Part shown: positions 16,617 through 25,118 of the stretch, piece by piece
How the letters are laid out: the number at the start of each line of letters is the position of its first letter
Position numbering within the stretch: the stretch's first letter is position 1
Assembly: GCA_030647965.1 (NCBI GenBank)
Contig: JAUSIT010000017.1
Location: 1-49,238, forward strand
Source: Nanobdellota archaeon
GTDB taxonomy: Archaea; Nanobdellota; Nanobdellia; Pacearchaeales; GW2011-AR1
Direction of reading: 5' to 3'
Length of the DNA stretch: 49,238 nt
Notes under the pieces: model-generated
Database searches by the model: none
What the model was told of the DNA's origin: nothing
Seen by the model: the letters and a program-made list of their open reading frames with translations, nothing else
Translations under genes and position numbers: made by a program

Positions 16617-17258
16617 ATGATTAGCTTAAAAAAATTAGGTGTATTTTTTGTTTTTAGTTTGCTGTTTTTGTTAGTTTTTGTTAGTGCTGAAAATCTACCA
16701 AATCAAAGCTCTGTTTCTAATGATGTTAATAACATACAAAATGCTGTTAATGATATCCCAATAACTGAAACAGGAGAAATTGATACAACTAAACTTGTAG
16801 ATTATCAATCAAAATTAGAGAAAAATATCGCTGCAATAAATTTATGGCTTGAAAATAATGCTTCTTGGCTTAAAATTGTATTTGGTATGGTTCCTGAAAT
16901 TTCATGGTTATTTTTTATTAATTTTTTAATTATGATAACTTTTTTAAATATTTTAGTTTTAAATGGACATTCTTTATTTGTGTTTTTATCGAAAAGTGCA
17001 GCTATGATTGCAGGACTTGCTGTTTTTGTGATTTTATTAGTATTAAAGGTATTTTTTAATATTGCTTTAATTATTAGAAATGCTTTGAATAAGTGGTGGA
17101 TGCTTTTAATTGGAATTATTTTATTGATTGTTATAAATTATTTCTTTGATTATTTTTTCAAATATAGAAGAAAACAAGAAGAAAACGCAGCAAAAGAAAA
17201 AGAACAGACAAATAGGACTGCCTTGGATAAGTTTGTGAAAAATTCTTTTGGGAAGTAA
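16617..17258 (+). CDS. Exported three-helix membrane protein with Asn/Asp-rich ectodomain
   Basis: The signal peptide (1-25, ending FVSAEN) is followed by an extracytoplasmic helical segment (about 26-90) with several N-x-S/T sites. Three membrane helices (about 93-115, 120-148, 157-178) and a basic/acidic cytoplasmic tail ending LDKFVKNSFGK complete it. It parallels the 15526-16170 protein in every segment. A CATTTAAAAATT box (16586-16597) lies 25 bases upstream. It is the last member of the membrane cluster; function is unknown. Confidence 0.75.
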   Translation: MISLKKLGVFFVFSLLFLLVFVSAENLPNQSSVSNDVNNIQNAVNDIPITETGEIDTTKLVDYQSKLEKNIAAINLWLENNASWLKIVFGMVPEISWLFFINFLIMITFLNILVLNGHSLFVFLSKSAAMIAGLAVFVILLVLKVFFNIALIIRNALNKWWMLLIGIILLIVINYFFDYFFKYRRKQEENAAKEKEQTNRTALDKFVKNSFGK

Positions 17259-17309
17259 TATTTTATATTTAAACAGTTAATCTTATAAGGGCTTTATCTA
17301 TGATTTTTT

Positions 17310-17582
17310 ATGGAAATTGGCTCAAAATATAACCAACTAAGAGAAGAATTTGCAGAAAAAATTAGAACTAATTCTGATGAAATTAGAGAATCAAATGAAG
17401 AAAGAAAAGGATGTTATTTTTGTGGGCAAGAAATAAAAGAAAAAATGTATGTTTGGACAAAAAGGGAAAAATTAGGCAGAGGAAATTATACTACTGAATC
17501 AAAATTTTTTGCAGATGATGTTTGTTTTGAAACAGCAAAAAACTATTTTTGGTTTGATGATAATATTTTTGGATTAAATTAG
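17310..17582 (+). CDS. Small CxxC protein, 90 aa
   Basis: A charged helical N-terminus (about 1-33) precedes CYFCGQEIKEKMYVW, a likely half zinc finger, and a further lone Cys near residue 76 (DDVCFETA). Three cysteines could bind zinc alone or through dimerisation. No family is recognised. It converges on fen, with stop codons about ten bases apart. Confidence 0.6.
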   Translation: MEIGSKYNQLREEFAEKIRTNSDEIRESNEERKGCYFCGQEIKEKMYVWTKREKLGRGNYTTESKFFADDVCFETAKNYFWFDDNIFGLN

Positions 17583-17591
17583 AAATTATAT

Positions 17592-18614
17592 TTAAAATAG
17601 TGTTTTTTGTTTTGCTTTTTCTAAAAGGGTATTTAACTTTTCCAAACCAGAATTTATTCTTTCTTCTGAAAAATCTCTGCTTAGCAGAATTTTTTTTATT
17701 TTTTCTGTATCTGGCTTGTTAAATATTATTTCTTTTGTTGTTGAAGATTCATGCTCATGAAATATTTTGTATATTTCTTGCCAATCAAAGTTTATTTCAT
17801 ATTTTGGATTTGTTTTAACATATTCAAAGATTTTTACAGGATATTGATATTTTCTTACTATATCTAGTGCTGTTTTTTGGCCTATTCCTTTTATTCCACC
17901 AGGATTATAATCTGTTCCAACCAAAATTCCTAAACATATTAGCTGGTCTTTATTTATCTGCAAATGATTAAGCAAATATTCAAATTCAACTAATTCTATG
18001 TTTATTTCAACATAAGCACCTGAACTTGTTTTTCTTTTTCTTGATAAAGTTAAATTTCTTATTAATCTTGGAGTTCCATATAATAAAGAATCATAATCTT
18101 GTGAAGCTGAAGCCCATGCTTTTCCATTTCTTGCTAATAAAGATGCTTCTGCTTCGCCCTCTCCATTTGCTTGAATTACTGGTATTCCCATTGCTTCTAA
18201 AAGTTCTTTGCTTTCTTCAATTATTTCAGGAGTCATTTTAACAAACTGTTGTGAGTATTTTCTCATTGAATCAACATCTTCATCTGATTTTGCTTTTTCG
18301 TATTTTTCTTTTGCAATTTCTTTTGCTTCAATTCTTCTGCCTATTTCCTGAAATTTTAGTTCAGGAGGTTTGCCATCAAAAACATAAACTAGTTTTATTC
18401 CTTCTTGAAGAAGATTTATATTTCTGTAAAATAAGCCTGAAATATGACTTGAAATTCTTTGATGTTTATCCATTAAAGGAGTTCCATCTGCTTGTCTTAT
18501 TGTTGTTAAGAACTGATATAATGTATTCATGGCATCTACTGCTAGTATTTTTCCATTTAGCTCTTTAAGAGTAATTTCTTTTCTTGGAATAATGTCTGAT
18601 ATTTGAATTCCCAT
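17592..18614 (-). CDS. fen: Flap endonuclease 1
   Basis: FEN1 removes 5' flaps during Okazaki fragment maturation and repair. Metal ligands are all present: D27 (VDAMNTLY), D80 (VFDGKPP), E152/E154 (GEGEAEA), D173/D175 (SQDYDSLLYG) and D235 (GTDYNPGG). The helix-hairpin-helix GGIKGIGQKTAL follows. The C-terminus KQKTLF is a short PCNA-interacting peptide. The length (340 aa) is normal. The TATA box is at 18635-18645. It shares this region with nreA and DNA polymerase B, all with PCNA-binding tails. Confidence 0.96.
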   Translation of the reverse strand: MGIQISDIIPRKEITLKELNGKILAVDAMNTLYQFLTTIRQADGTPLMDKHQRISSHISGLFYRNINLLQEGIKLVYVFDGKPPELKFQEIGRRIEAKEIAKEKYEKAKSDEDVDSMRKYSQQFVKMTPEIIEESKELLEAMGIPVIQANGEGEAEASLLARNGKAWASASQDYDSLLYGTPRLIRNLTLSRKRKTSSGAYVEINIELVEFEYLLNHLQINKDQLICLGILVGTDYNPGGIKGIGQKTALDIVRKYQYPVKIFEYVKTNPKYEINFDWQEIYKIFHEHESSTTKEIIFNKPDTEKIKKILLSRDFSEERINSGLEKLNTLLEKAKQKTLF

Positions 18615-18712
18615 GATTTATAGAAGAAAAGAGAAATATAAATAATTATCTATTGCTCGATAATGTGGGATAATTTGTACTTTGTGAGAGTATGCATTAA
18701 GAATATGATATA

Positions 18713-18752
18713 TGCGTCTACAGAGTAAGATTTATAAATAATGTAGACGTAC
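18713..18752 (+). promoter_or_regulatory. Inverted-repeat operator flanking the TATA box of the MntA/HepT operon
   Basis: TGCGTCTACA (18713-18722) and TGTAGACGTA (18742-18751) are inverted copies (core CGTCTACA/TGTAGACG) on either side of TTTATAAATA (18731-18740). The ATG follows at 18760. A protein bound to both arms would block TBP, a layout expected for toxin-antitoxin autoregulation. Confidence 0.75.
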
Positions 18753-18759
18753 AAATAGT

Positions 18760-19227
18760 ATGGTTTATACTGAAATTAAAGAAAGGAACAGAATAAAGTA
18801 TTATTATAGGGTTGTATCTGTAAGAAAAGGTAAAAAGATTTCTAAAAAAAGAAAGTACTTAGGAGTTAATTTATCTAAAGAAAATCTTATTATTAAGGAA
18901 AAAGGGGCAGATATCCAATTAAATCTCAAAAAAGTAGAAAAAAAATCTCGTGAGATAAATAAAATTACTCCAATAATCATAAAAATACTCAAGAAAAATA
19001 ATGTAAAAAGAGCAGGAATATTCGGAAGTTATGCACGTGGAGAGCAGAAAAAAGATAGTGATATTGATATTCTTATAGAACCTCCGAAAGGAATTGGATT
19101 TGGATTTGTAGGAATTCAACTAGAACTTCAGAATAAATTAAAAAAAGATGTGGATTTGTTAAGTTATAATGGAATTCATCATGCATTAAAAAAAAGTATA
19201 TTAAATGATGAAGTTAGAATAATATGA
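18760..19227 (+). CDS. mntA: MntA-like nucleotidyltransferase antitoxin with an extra N-terminal basic domain
   Basis: MntA antitoxins neutralise HepT by adding AMP units to its tyrosine. The nucleotidyltransferase motif GS-x10-DxD is intact: GSYARGEQKKDSDID, GS at 89-90 and D101/D103. Residues 1-58 (YTEIKERNRIKYYYRVVSV, then RKGKKISKKRKYLG) are extra relative to classical MntA. They resemble the short basic region found before some archaeal Fic-type proteins, and may bind the operator upstream (inference). It overlaps hepT by four bases (ATGA). Confidence 0.88.
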   Translation: MVYTEIKERNRIKYYYRVVSVRKGKKISKKRKYLGVNLSKENLIIKEKGADIQLNLKKVEKKSREINKITPIIIKILKKNNVKRAGIFGSYARGEQKKDSDIDILIEPPKGIGFGFVGIQLELQNKLKKDVDLLSYNGIHHALKKSILNDEVRII

Positions 19228-19583
19228 ATCGAGATTTTAAGTTATTTATAGATGATATTTTAGAAAATATTGAATTAATTGAAAATTCTACCTGTAAGTT
19301 ATCAAAAATACAGTTTGAATCAGACAGAAATATTATTGATGCTACGATTAGAAGACTTGAAGTTATAGGTGAAGCTGTTAAAAATCTTCCTGAATTATTA
19401 ATAAATAAATATTCAAATATCCCTTGGGAAGAAATAGCAGGAACAAGAGATAAAATAATTCACCATTATTTTGGAATCGATTTAGATATTATTTGGGATA
19501 TAATTAAAATCAATATTCCGGACTTAAAAATAAAAATACAAAAGATAAGAGAAATAGAAATCAAAAAGAAAAATTTTGCATGA
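19224..19583 (+). CDS. hepT: HepT-like (DUF86) ribonuclease toxin
   Basis: HEPN RNase toxin paired with MntA. The R-x4-H-x-Y motif is intact: R75, H80 and Y82 in RDKIIHHYF. Residues before it, DATIRRLEVIGEAVKNLP, are the typical HepT helix. The length (119 aa) is normal. The intact active-site residues imply a live system. The start overlaps the antitoxin stop, so the two are made together. Confidence 0.92.
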   Translation: MNRDFKLFIDDILENIELIENSTCKLSKIQFESDRNIIDATIRRLEVIGEAVKNLPELLINKYSNIPWEEIAGTRDKIIHHYFGIDLDIIWDIIKINIPDLKIKIQKIREIEIKKKNFA

Positions 19584-19615
19584 ATGATTGATAAATAAAG
19601 AATTAAAAAAATATT

Positions 19616-19936
19616 TTATTCTAAAGAATAAGGTGAAGTTGCAAATATATTTTTAACAAATTCCTTATGTGCTTCGATGTCTATAAAATCGGCAGGGATA
19701 TCTGAATTGCCGCCTTTAGAATGTACAAAACCTATTCTTATTCCACAATAAGTGTAAATTCCGTTTTGATGCATAACATCCCCATAAGAACTTAATTCTT
19801 GAATGTATTGTCCTGCTGTTATTTTTCCATCTTGAATTTTAAAGTCTTTTATTGTTTCAAATTCTAAATCACCCATACCCTTTTTTCTTGTGATTTTGTT
19901 TCTTAATTCTCTAATAGATATTGTTTGTTCATTCAT
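19616..19936 (-). CDS. Hypothetical protein, 106 aa
   Basis: A soluble protein with a basic N-terminus (ISIRELRNKITRKKG) and a C-terminal mixed region holding a lone YCGIRIGFVHSKGG segment. No family is recognised and it has no signal peptide. A TATA-like GTTTAAAAGAT (19957-19967) supports a leaderless start. It lies just upstream of the strand change after hepT and converges with it. Confidence 0.6.
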   Translation of the reverse strand: MNEQTISIRELRNKITRKKGMGDLEFETIKDFKIQDGKITAGQYIQELSSYGDVMHQNGIYTYCGIRIGFVHSKGGNSDIPADFIDIEAHKEFVKNIFATSPYSLE

Positions 19937-19983
19937 GATTTTAATAATAAGAAGTAGTTTAAAAGATTTTAGGTGATAGTTTC

Positions 19984-20919
19984 TTATTTTTGTGCAATCC
20001 TGCCTTTTTGCGTTAAAGCATAAGTTACAAAATTAACTGCCATTTTCTGCTGTGGCTCATTAGCTGAAATTTCTGTTAGTTTTCGTCCATAACCTTTTCC
20101 TGAATAAACTAGTACTAATCTATCCTCTAGGAAAATTCCTTCAAGATATGGTCGAGGTTTAGACATTGTTGTAATTTGTGCTTGGCCGGGACTATTTAGG
20201 CCAGATATATTTGTGCTCATAGCTGTATTTTCTGTTCCTTGAGGAGGGCCGTCATTAAAATCAAAAAAGCAGTGATATAAATCATGTGAGTTTGGAATTG
20301 GCAAAAATCTTACATCTTTTTTTAATGTATCTTTTATCATTTGTTTTAAAGATGCTTCTGCAGAACTATAATCTAATTCAGGGGTTAGAGATTCAAGAAG
20401 TGCAAAACCACCATTTCTCAAATAATTTTCAAAATTATCTTTTTCTGTTTTTGTTAATTCAAATTGTTTGTCTGTTGCAATATAAATAAAAGGATATTTC
20501 TTTAGTTTTTGAGAGCTTAGGTATAGTGCAGGATCAGATTTAGCAATAATATTAGTATATTTATTAACAGATTCTACTAATCCAATATTTAATCTGGCTA
20601 AATTTGTTGAAGTTCTTATATAACCCCTAACTATTTCATCTAAATCTGGTATTTTTAATTGCTCGCTCCAAATAGAGGGAATATATACAAATCCTTTGAT
20701 ATTTTGCTTGTTTGATTGATCTTGGACTACAAATCCTTTTGAATCTAGCATATTTTTTCTTTGAAGTTTTTTTATTTGCTTTTCTATGTCTGTTCGTGTT
20801 TTAAGGTTTCTATAAATATCTATGCTTGAATCATTTTCTTGTCCATAAGCTTGAGATAAAGATGCTAATAATCCTGTGCTTGCTAATCCTGCATTTATTA
20901 AGAAGTTTCGTCTGTCCAT
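19984..20919 (-). CDS. Tat-exported DUF4159-family protein
   Basis: The N-terminus MDRRNFLINAGLASTGLLASLSQAYG is a twin-arginine signal (RRNFL, hydrophobic stretch, A-x-A-like cleavage near QAYG). The DUF4159 region includes KYPFIYIATDKQFELT, ENYLRNGGFALLESLTPELD, SHDLYHCFFDFNDGPP and GIFLEDRLVLVYSGKGYG. The family is uncharacterised, with a GATase-like fold by common annotation. Residues 35-95 are an extra helical segment. Export as a folded protein implies an intact Tat system in this organism. It is divergent from polB. Confidence 0.85.
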   Translation of the reverse strand: MDRRNFLINAGLASTGLLASLSQAYGQENDSSIDIYRNLKTRTDIEKQIKKLQRKNMLDSKGFVVQDQSNKQNIKGFVYIPSIWSEQLKIPDLDEIVRGYIRTSTNLARLNIGLVESVNKYTNIIAKSDPALYLSSQKLKKYPFIYIATDKQFELTKTEKDNFENYLRNGGFALLESLTPELDYSSAEASLKQMIKDTLKKDVRFLPIPNSHDLYHCFFDFNDGPPQGTENTAMSTNISGLNSPGQAQITTMSKPRPYLEGIFLEDRLVLVYSGKGYGRKLTEISANEPQQKMAVNFVTYALTQKGRIAQK

Positions 20920-21002
20920 GTTTTTTAGATTATATTGAAATTTTTAAGCTTTTCTATACTTGATTGAACAAAATATATAAACTAAAATTGCCTTTTTGAT
21001 AT

Positions 21003-23474
21003 ATGAAAATAGAGTTTATTCCAATTGATTTTAATTATATTGATTTTGAAGGAAAGAGTTATATTAAGTTAATTGGAAGGACAAGACAGGGCAAGAGAAT
21101 ATGTGTTATTGATAGTTATGAAGCTAATTTTTGGGCTATTTTAAATGAGGGAGTTTCTGACAAGAAAATTGATGAAGTTAGAAAAAAGATTGAGAAAATC
21201 GAGGTTAAACTTGTTTCAAGAACAACAAATGTTTTGAAAACAGAATTACATAATAAAAAATTTTTGGGAAAAGATGTTAAAGCAATAAAAATTTTTATTA
21301 CAAATCATAAAGATGCTCATGCTGTTGCAGATGAAATTGGTTTTGAAGAGATTTTTAAAAGAAGAGAGTATGATGTTCCTTTGATTTCTAAATATATAAT
21401 TGAAAAAAAAGTTTTACCTTTGAATTGGCATGAAGTTGAAGGAGAGATTTTGAATAATTCTTTAGAATTTGGGGGAATTGATTCTGTTTTAGATGTTGAT
21501 ATTTGTATTAAAGCTAATAGTATAAAAAAACTAGAAAAGCAGGAAATATATGAGCCAAAAATTCTTGCATTTGATATTGAAACAAATGAATTTGAAATTG
21601 GAAAAGGAAATGTTTTAATGATTTCTTTATATGGAAAAAATTTCAAAAAGGTTTTAACATGGAAAAAATGTGCACTAAAACAAGATTATGTTGAGTGTTT
21701 TAAAACAGAAGGAGAGATGATTAAGAAGTTTATTGAATATGTTAAGTCCTATGGCCCTGATATTTTAGCAGGATATTTTTCAGATGGTTTTGATTTGCCT
21801 TATTTAAGAGCTGTTGCTGAGAAAAATAAAATAAAATTAGCAATTGGGATTGATGGAAGCCAGCCAAGTTTTGCAAGAGGCAGAATTCCTTCTGGAAAAA
21901 TTAATGGTATTGTTCATATTGATTTATTTAGATTTATTGAAACTGCTTATTCTCAGTATTTGCAATCAGAAACTTTATCATTAAATGAAGTTGCTTCTGA
22001 ATTATTAAATGAAAAAAAGCATGATTTTGATTTTACAAAACTTTCAAATATGAAAGAAGAAGATTGGAGAGATTTTTTTTCATATAATTTGCAAGATTCT
22101 GCTCTAACTTACAAACTTGCTGAAAAAATATGGCCAGATATGTTTGAATTTAGTCAGGTTATGCAAGAACCATTGTTTGATATTACTCGAGATAAGATGT
22201 CTTCACATGTGGATAATTATATTCTTCATAATTTAGAAAGATTTAATGAAATTGCTGAAAAAAGACCTTTAGATAAAGAGATAGGAGAAAGAAGAAACAG
22301 GGAAAAATATGAAGGTGCTTATGTTTTTCAGCCAATTCCGGGATTGTATGAAAATATTGGAATATTTGATTTTACAAGTATGCATGCAAGCATTATTGTT
22401 TCTTATAATCTATCAAAAGCAACTTTGCTTGAAAAGAAAGAAAAAAATTGTATAGAATCCCCTGAATTTGAATTAAATAAAGAGAAAAGAAATTTTTATT
22501 TTTCAAAAGAAAAAGGATTTTTCCCTTTATTGCTTGAAGAAATTGTCGAATTGAGAAAAAAATATAAAAAAGAGCTTAAAGAAAAACCAGATGCAATAAA
22601 AAAAGCCAGGAGCAATGCATTTAAGCTTCTTGCAAATGCTTATTATGGGTATCTAGGTTTTTTTGGTGCCAGATATTATTCAATAGAGTCTGCTGCAACA
22701 ACTCTTGCTTTTGTAAGGAAATTTAATAAAGAAATAATAGAAAAGGTAAAGCAAGAAGGTTACGAAGTTATATTTGGAGATACAGATAGTGTGGGCTTTG
22801 TACTTGATAAAAAAACAAAACAGCAGACTTTTGATTTTTTAAAAAAATTAAATTCAGAATTGCCGGGAATTATGGAATTGGAATTAGAAGATTTTTATAA
22901 AAGAGGAATATGGGTTACAAAAAGAAGCGGAGAATTTGGAGCAAAGAAAAAGTATGCTTTGATTAATGAACAAGGAAAATTAAAAATAAGGGGTTTTGAA
23001 ACAGTAAGAAGAGATTGGTGTGGTTTGGCAAGAAGTTTGCAAAATGATGTTTTAAGAAAAATATTAAATGAAGGCAATGAAAAATCTTCTGTAAAAATTG
23101 TAAAAGAAACAATTGAAAGAATAAAAGAAAGAAAAATTGATTTAAAAGAATTAATGATTAGAACACAATTGAAAAAGCCAATAAATGAATATCTTTCTAT
23201 TTCTCCACATGTTGTTGCTGCAAAGAAAATGGAAGAACAAAATATTCCTGTTTCACAGGGAATGCTGATTGAATATTATATTTCAGAAACAAATGGAAAA
23301 AAATCTTTAGTTAGAGACAAAGTTAAACTGCCTAATGAAAAAGGATTGTATAATATTGAATATTATTTAGACAGGCAGATTTTGCCTTCTGTTGAAAACA
23401 TACTGGATGTTTTTGGAATAAAAATAAAAGAAATTATTGACGGCAAAAAGCAGATGAATTTGGGTGAGTTTTAG
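21003..23474 (+). CDS. polB: Family B DNA polymerase with proofreading exonuclease
   Basis: Replicative or repair polymerase, 823 aa and undivided (split in some nanoarchaea). Exo I is FDIETNEF (D191/E193), Exo II is GYFSDGFDLPYL and Exo III is YNLQDSALTY. Polymerase motif A is DFTSMHASI (D456), motif B is KLLANAYYGYLG (541-552) and motif C is FGDTDSVGF (D593/D595). The linker YEGAYVF is the expected Y-GG/A-type motif. Exo II has Gly where Asn is common (SDGFD instead of SDNFD). The last seven residues, QMNLGEF, fit a PCNA-interacting Q-x-x-L-x-x-F. TATA AATATATAAAC is at 20971-20981. Confidence 0.96.
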   Translation: MKIEFIPIDFNYIDFEGKSYIKLIGRTRQGKRICVIDSYEANFWAILNEGVSDKKIDEVRKKIEKIEVKLVSRTTNVLKTELHNKKFLGKDVKAIKIFITNHKDAHAVADEIGFEEIFKRREYDVPLISKYIIEKKVLPLNWHEVEGEILNNSLEFGGIDSVLDVDICIKANSIKKLEKQEIYEPKILAFDIETNEFEIGKGNVLMISLYGKNFKKVLTWKKCALKQDYVECFKTEGEMIKKFIEYVKSYGPDILAGYFSDGFDLPYLRAVAEKNKIKLAIGIDGSQPSFARGRIPSGKINGIVHIDLFRFIETAYSQYLQSETLSLNEVASELLNEKKHDFDFTKLSNMKEEDWRDFFSYNLQDSALTYKLAEKIWPDMFEFSQVMQEPLFDITRDKMSSHVDNYILHNLERFNEIAEKRPLDKEIGERRNREKYEGAYVFQPIPGLYENIGIFDFTSMHASIIVSYNLSKATLLEKKEKNCIESPEFELNKEKRNFYFSKEKGFFPLLLEEIVELRKKYKKELKEKPDAIKKARSNAFKLLANAYYGYLGFFGARYYSIESAATTLAFVRKFNKEIIEKVKQEGYEVIFGDTDSVGFVLDKKTKQQTFDFLKKLNSELPGIMELELEDFYKRGIWVTKRSGEFGAKKKYALINEQGKLKIRGFETVRRDWCGLARSLQNDVLRKILNEGNEKSSVKIVKETIERIKERKIDLKELMIRTQLKKPINEYLSISPHVVAAKKMEEQNIPVSQGMLIEYYISETNGKKSLVRDKVKLPNEKGLYNIEYYLDRQILPSVENILDVFGIKIKEIIDGKKQMNLGEF

Positions 23475-23505
23475 GATTTTTTAAGATATTATAAAATGCT
23501 CGTAA

Positions 23506-23700
23506 ATAATGTTGCTTTCAGCAAAGATAAATGAAATTGTCTAGCGAAAATTACAATTAATTAATGTCCTCATACTAATTAATGGATAAGAAGTAAAGTT
23601 AACTTCTACTATCAATCCTTGCTTAAAAATAATAAAAATCTCAAATAACTAATAAATCGTCAGGAGCCGCGAGCCGACTTAATATCTTAACAAAGTGCTA
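23506..23700 (+). repeat. Family-1 structured repeat, copy C (lacks the long hairpin)
   Basis: A small hairpin TTGCT/AGCAA is followed by AAATTGTCTAGCGAAAATTAC (split here as AAATTGTCTAGC and GAAAATTAC), as in copy E. An unrelated middle segment follows, then AGGAGCCGC and CGACTTAATATC, ending CAAAGTGC. Where copies A, B and E carry the AAAAAGTTTT hairpin after AGGAGxxGC, this copy has only GAGC. Confidence 0.65.
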
Positions 23701-23715
23701 ATAATTATGCAAGTA

Positions 23716-24639
23716 CTATATTATCTTCATTTTTCTAAATGTAAAGAACATTACTATCCATAAAATTATTACAAGTGTTGCTAAAATTTCAAAAGCACTT
23801 GCATTTCCTTGAAGAGGAATTTCGATATTCATACCAAATAAGCTTCCAATTAGCATAGGTATTGCTAGAAAAACAGTAAAGATTGTTAAAACAGTTAATA
23901 TTTTATTTAAATCTCCTGAAATTGTTGTTGCATAATAATCCCTCATATTTGAAATTGATTTTAAAGCAAACTCACAAGTATTAAATGTCTGATTTAAATC
24001 AACGATTAAATCTTCGATAAATTCTTTGTCTTTGTCAAGAAATTTTATTGATTTTATTCTTAAAAGTTTGTTATACATATCCATTAAAGGTCTGAAAGAT
24101 GATAAGTAGTCATTTAAGATATCTTCCTGAAGAACTAATTCATGAATATCTTTTTCAACTAATTTTAAAAGATTTTTTTTATTGCTTTTGACTTCTTTCA
24201 TTATTTTTCTAACATTAAAATTATATTTTTCTGAAATCTCTGAAAGAATTTTAAGAATCATTTTTGTTTTTTCAGTTGTAATTAATTTCATTTTTGGGCC
24301 AATCATTGCTTCAAATATTTCAAGATTTTCCTTAGATATTGTAATTATATTATTTTTTGCAATAATTACTAAAAGAGAATATGTTGTTTGTTGAGGTACT
24401 GTCATTGTTGGAACTCTTACGAAAAGATAAACTACTTCTCCCCCATCTTCATCAATTCTTGGAGTTTCATATGCATCAAGTCCGTCGTGAATAGCGGATT
24501 TATCTAGTCCAAATTTTTCAGATAGTAAATCTATTTCTTCATTTGTAGGATCTATAACTTTTACCCATGAATTTGGAACATATGAGCTAGAAATCTTGAA
24601 AGGCTCTTCTGGTCTACCTCTCTTATAATATTCTATCAT
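23716..24639 (-). CDS. corA: CorA-type divalent metal ion transporter
   Basis: Mg2+/Co2+ channel of the CorA superfamily. The cytoplasmic N-terminal domain (1-245) includes DEDGGEVVYLFVRVPTM and a long helix (KNLLKLVEKDIHELVLQED ...). Two C-terminal membrane helices (about 243-265 and 280-300) flank LFGMNIEIPLQ, the GMN signature followed by the outside loop. The length (307 aa) is typical. The TATA-like TTTTAAAAGG box (24660-24669) is 25 bases upstream. Confidence 0.93.
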   Translation of the reverse strand: MIEYYKRGRPEEPFKISSSYVPNSWVKVIDPTNEEIDLLSEKFGLDKSAIHDGLDAYETPRIDEDGGEVVYLFVRVPTMTVPQQTTYSLLVIIAKNNIITISKENLEIFEAMIGPKMKLITTEKTKMILKILSEISEKYNFNVRKIMKEVKSNKKNLLKLVEKDIHELVLQEDILNDYLSSFRPLMDMYNKLLRIKSIKFLDKDKEFIEDLIVDLNQTFNTCEFALKSISNMRDYYATTISGDLNKILTVLTIFTVFLAIPMLIGSLFGMNIEIPLQGNASAFEILATLVIILWIVMFFTFRKMKII

Positions 24640-24697
24640 TGAATAATATAGAAATTATGCTTTTAAAAGGTTTTTGTATCCCTGATAAAATGAGAAA

Positions 24698-25027
24698 TTA
24701 TTTTTTATTATTATTCTGGTAAAAAATATGATACATTGTAGAATCAATAAGAAAAACCAAATCCTCTTGACTTGAAATTACTAATTTTCCTTGAGGATTT
24801 TCATATGCATTTGTGACTGAAATTATTTTTGAAAATCCATCATTTTTTGGTTTTAAATGTATGGAAACGGAAATTTCATCTGGATTTATATTAAAACATG
24901 AGCTTACACTTATTATTCCAGAGCAAGCTATAGAATATTTTTTTAGGAGTTTATCGATTTCAGGTTCTAATGTTTTTAATTCATCACTATTTTTTACAAT
25001 ATATTCTATATTTGATTTTGTGGCCAT
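24698..25027 (-). CDS. Hypothetical protein, 109 aa
   Basis: A soluble alpha/beta protein with a short helical N-terminus (ELKTLEPEIDKLLKKY) and then beta-rich segments (GIISVSSCFNI, ISVSIHLKP, KLVISSQEDLVFLI). Not recognised. A GTTTTTAAAG box (25048-25056) gives a leaderless start and lies in the short region shared with the divergent methyltransferase gene. Confidence 0.6.
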   Translation of the reverse strand: MATKSNIEYIVKNSDELKTLEPEIDKLLKKYSIACSGIISVSSCFNINPDEISVSIHLKPKNDGFSKIISVTNAYENPQGKLVISSQEDLVFLIDSTMYHIFYQNNNKK

Positions 25028-25118
25028 GTTTTTATTAAATGAAAATTGTTTTTAAAGATAATTATGATTGGATATAGTAATTCAAAAAATAATTAAAGCG
25101 ATTTTACAAGGAAATAAT

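Noticed and set aside
25068-25118. TTG start giving 17 more residues on the m5C methyltransferase
   Set aside because: The ATG at 25119 is preceded by AAGGA at suitable spacing, and the family normally begins near RKHYEPK. The extension looks non-conserved.
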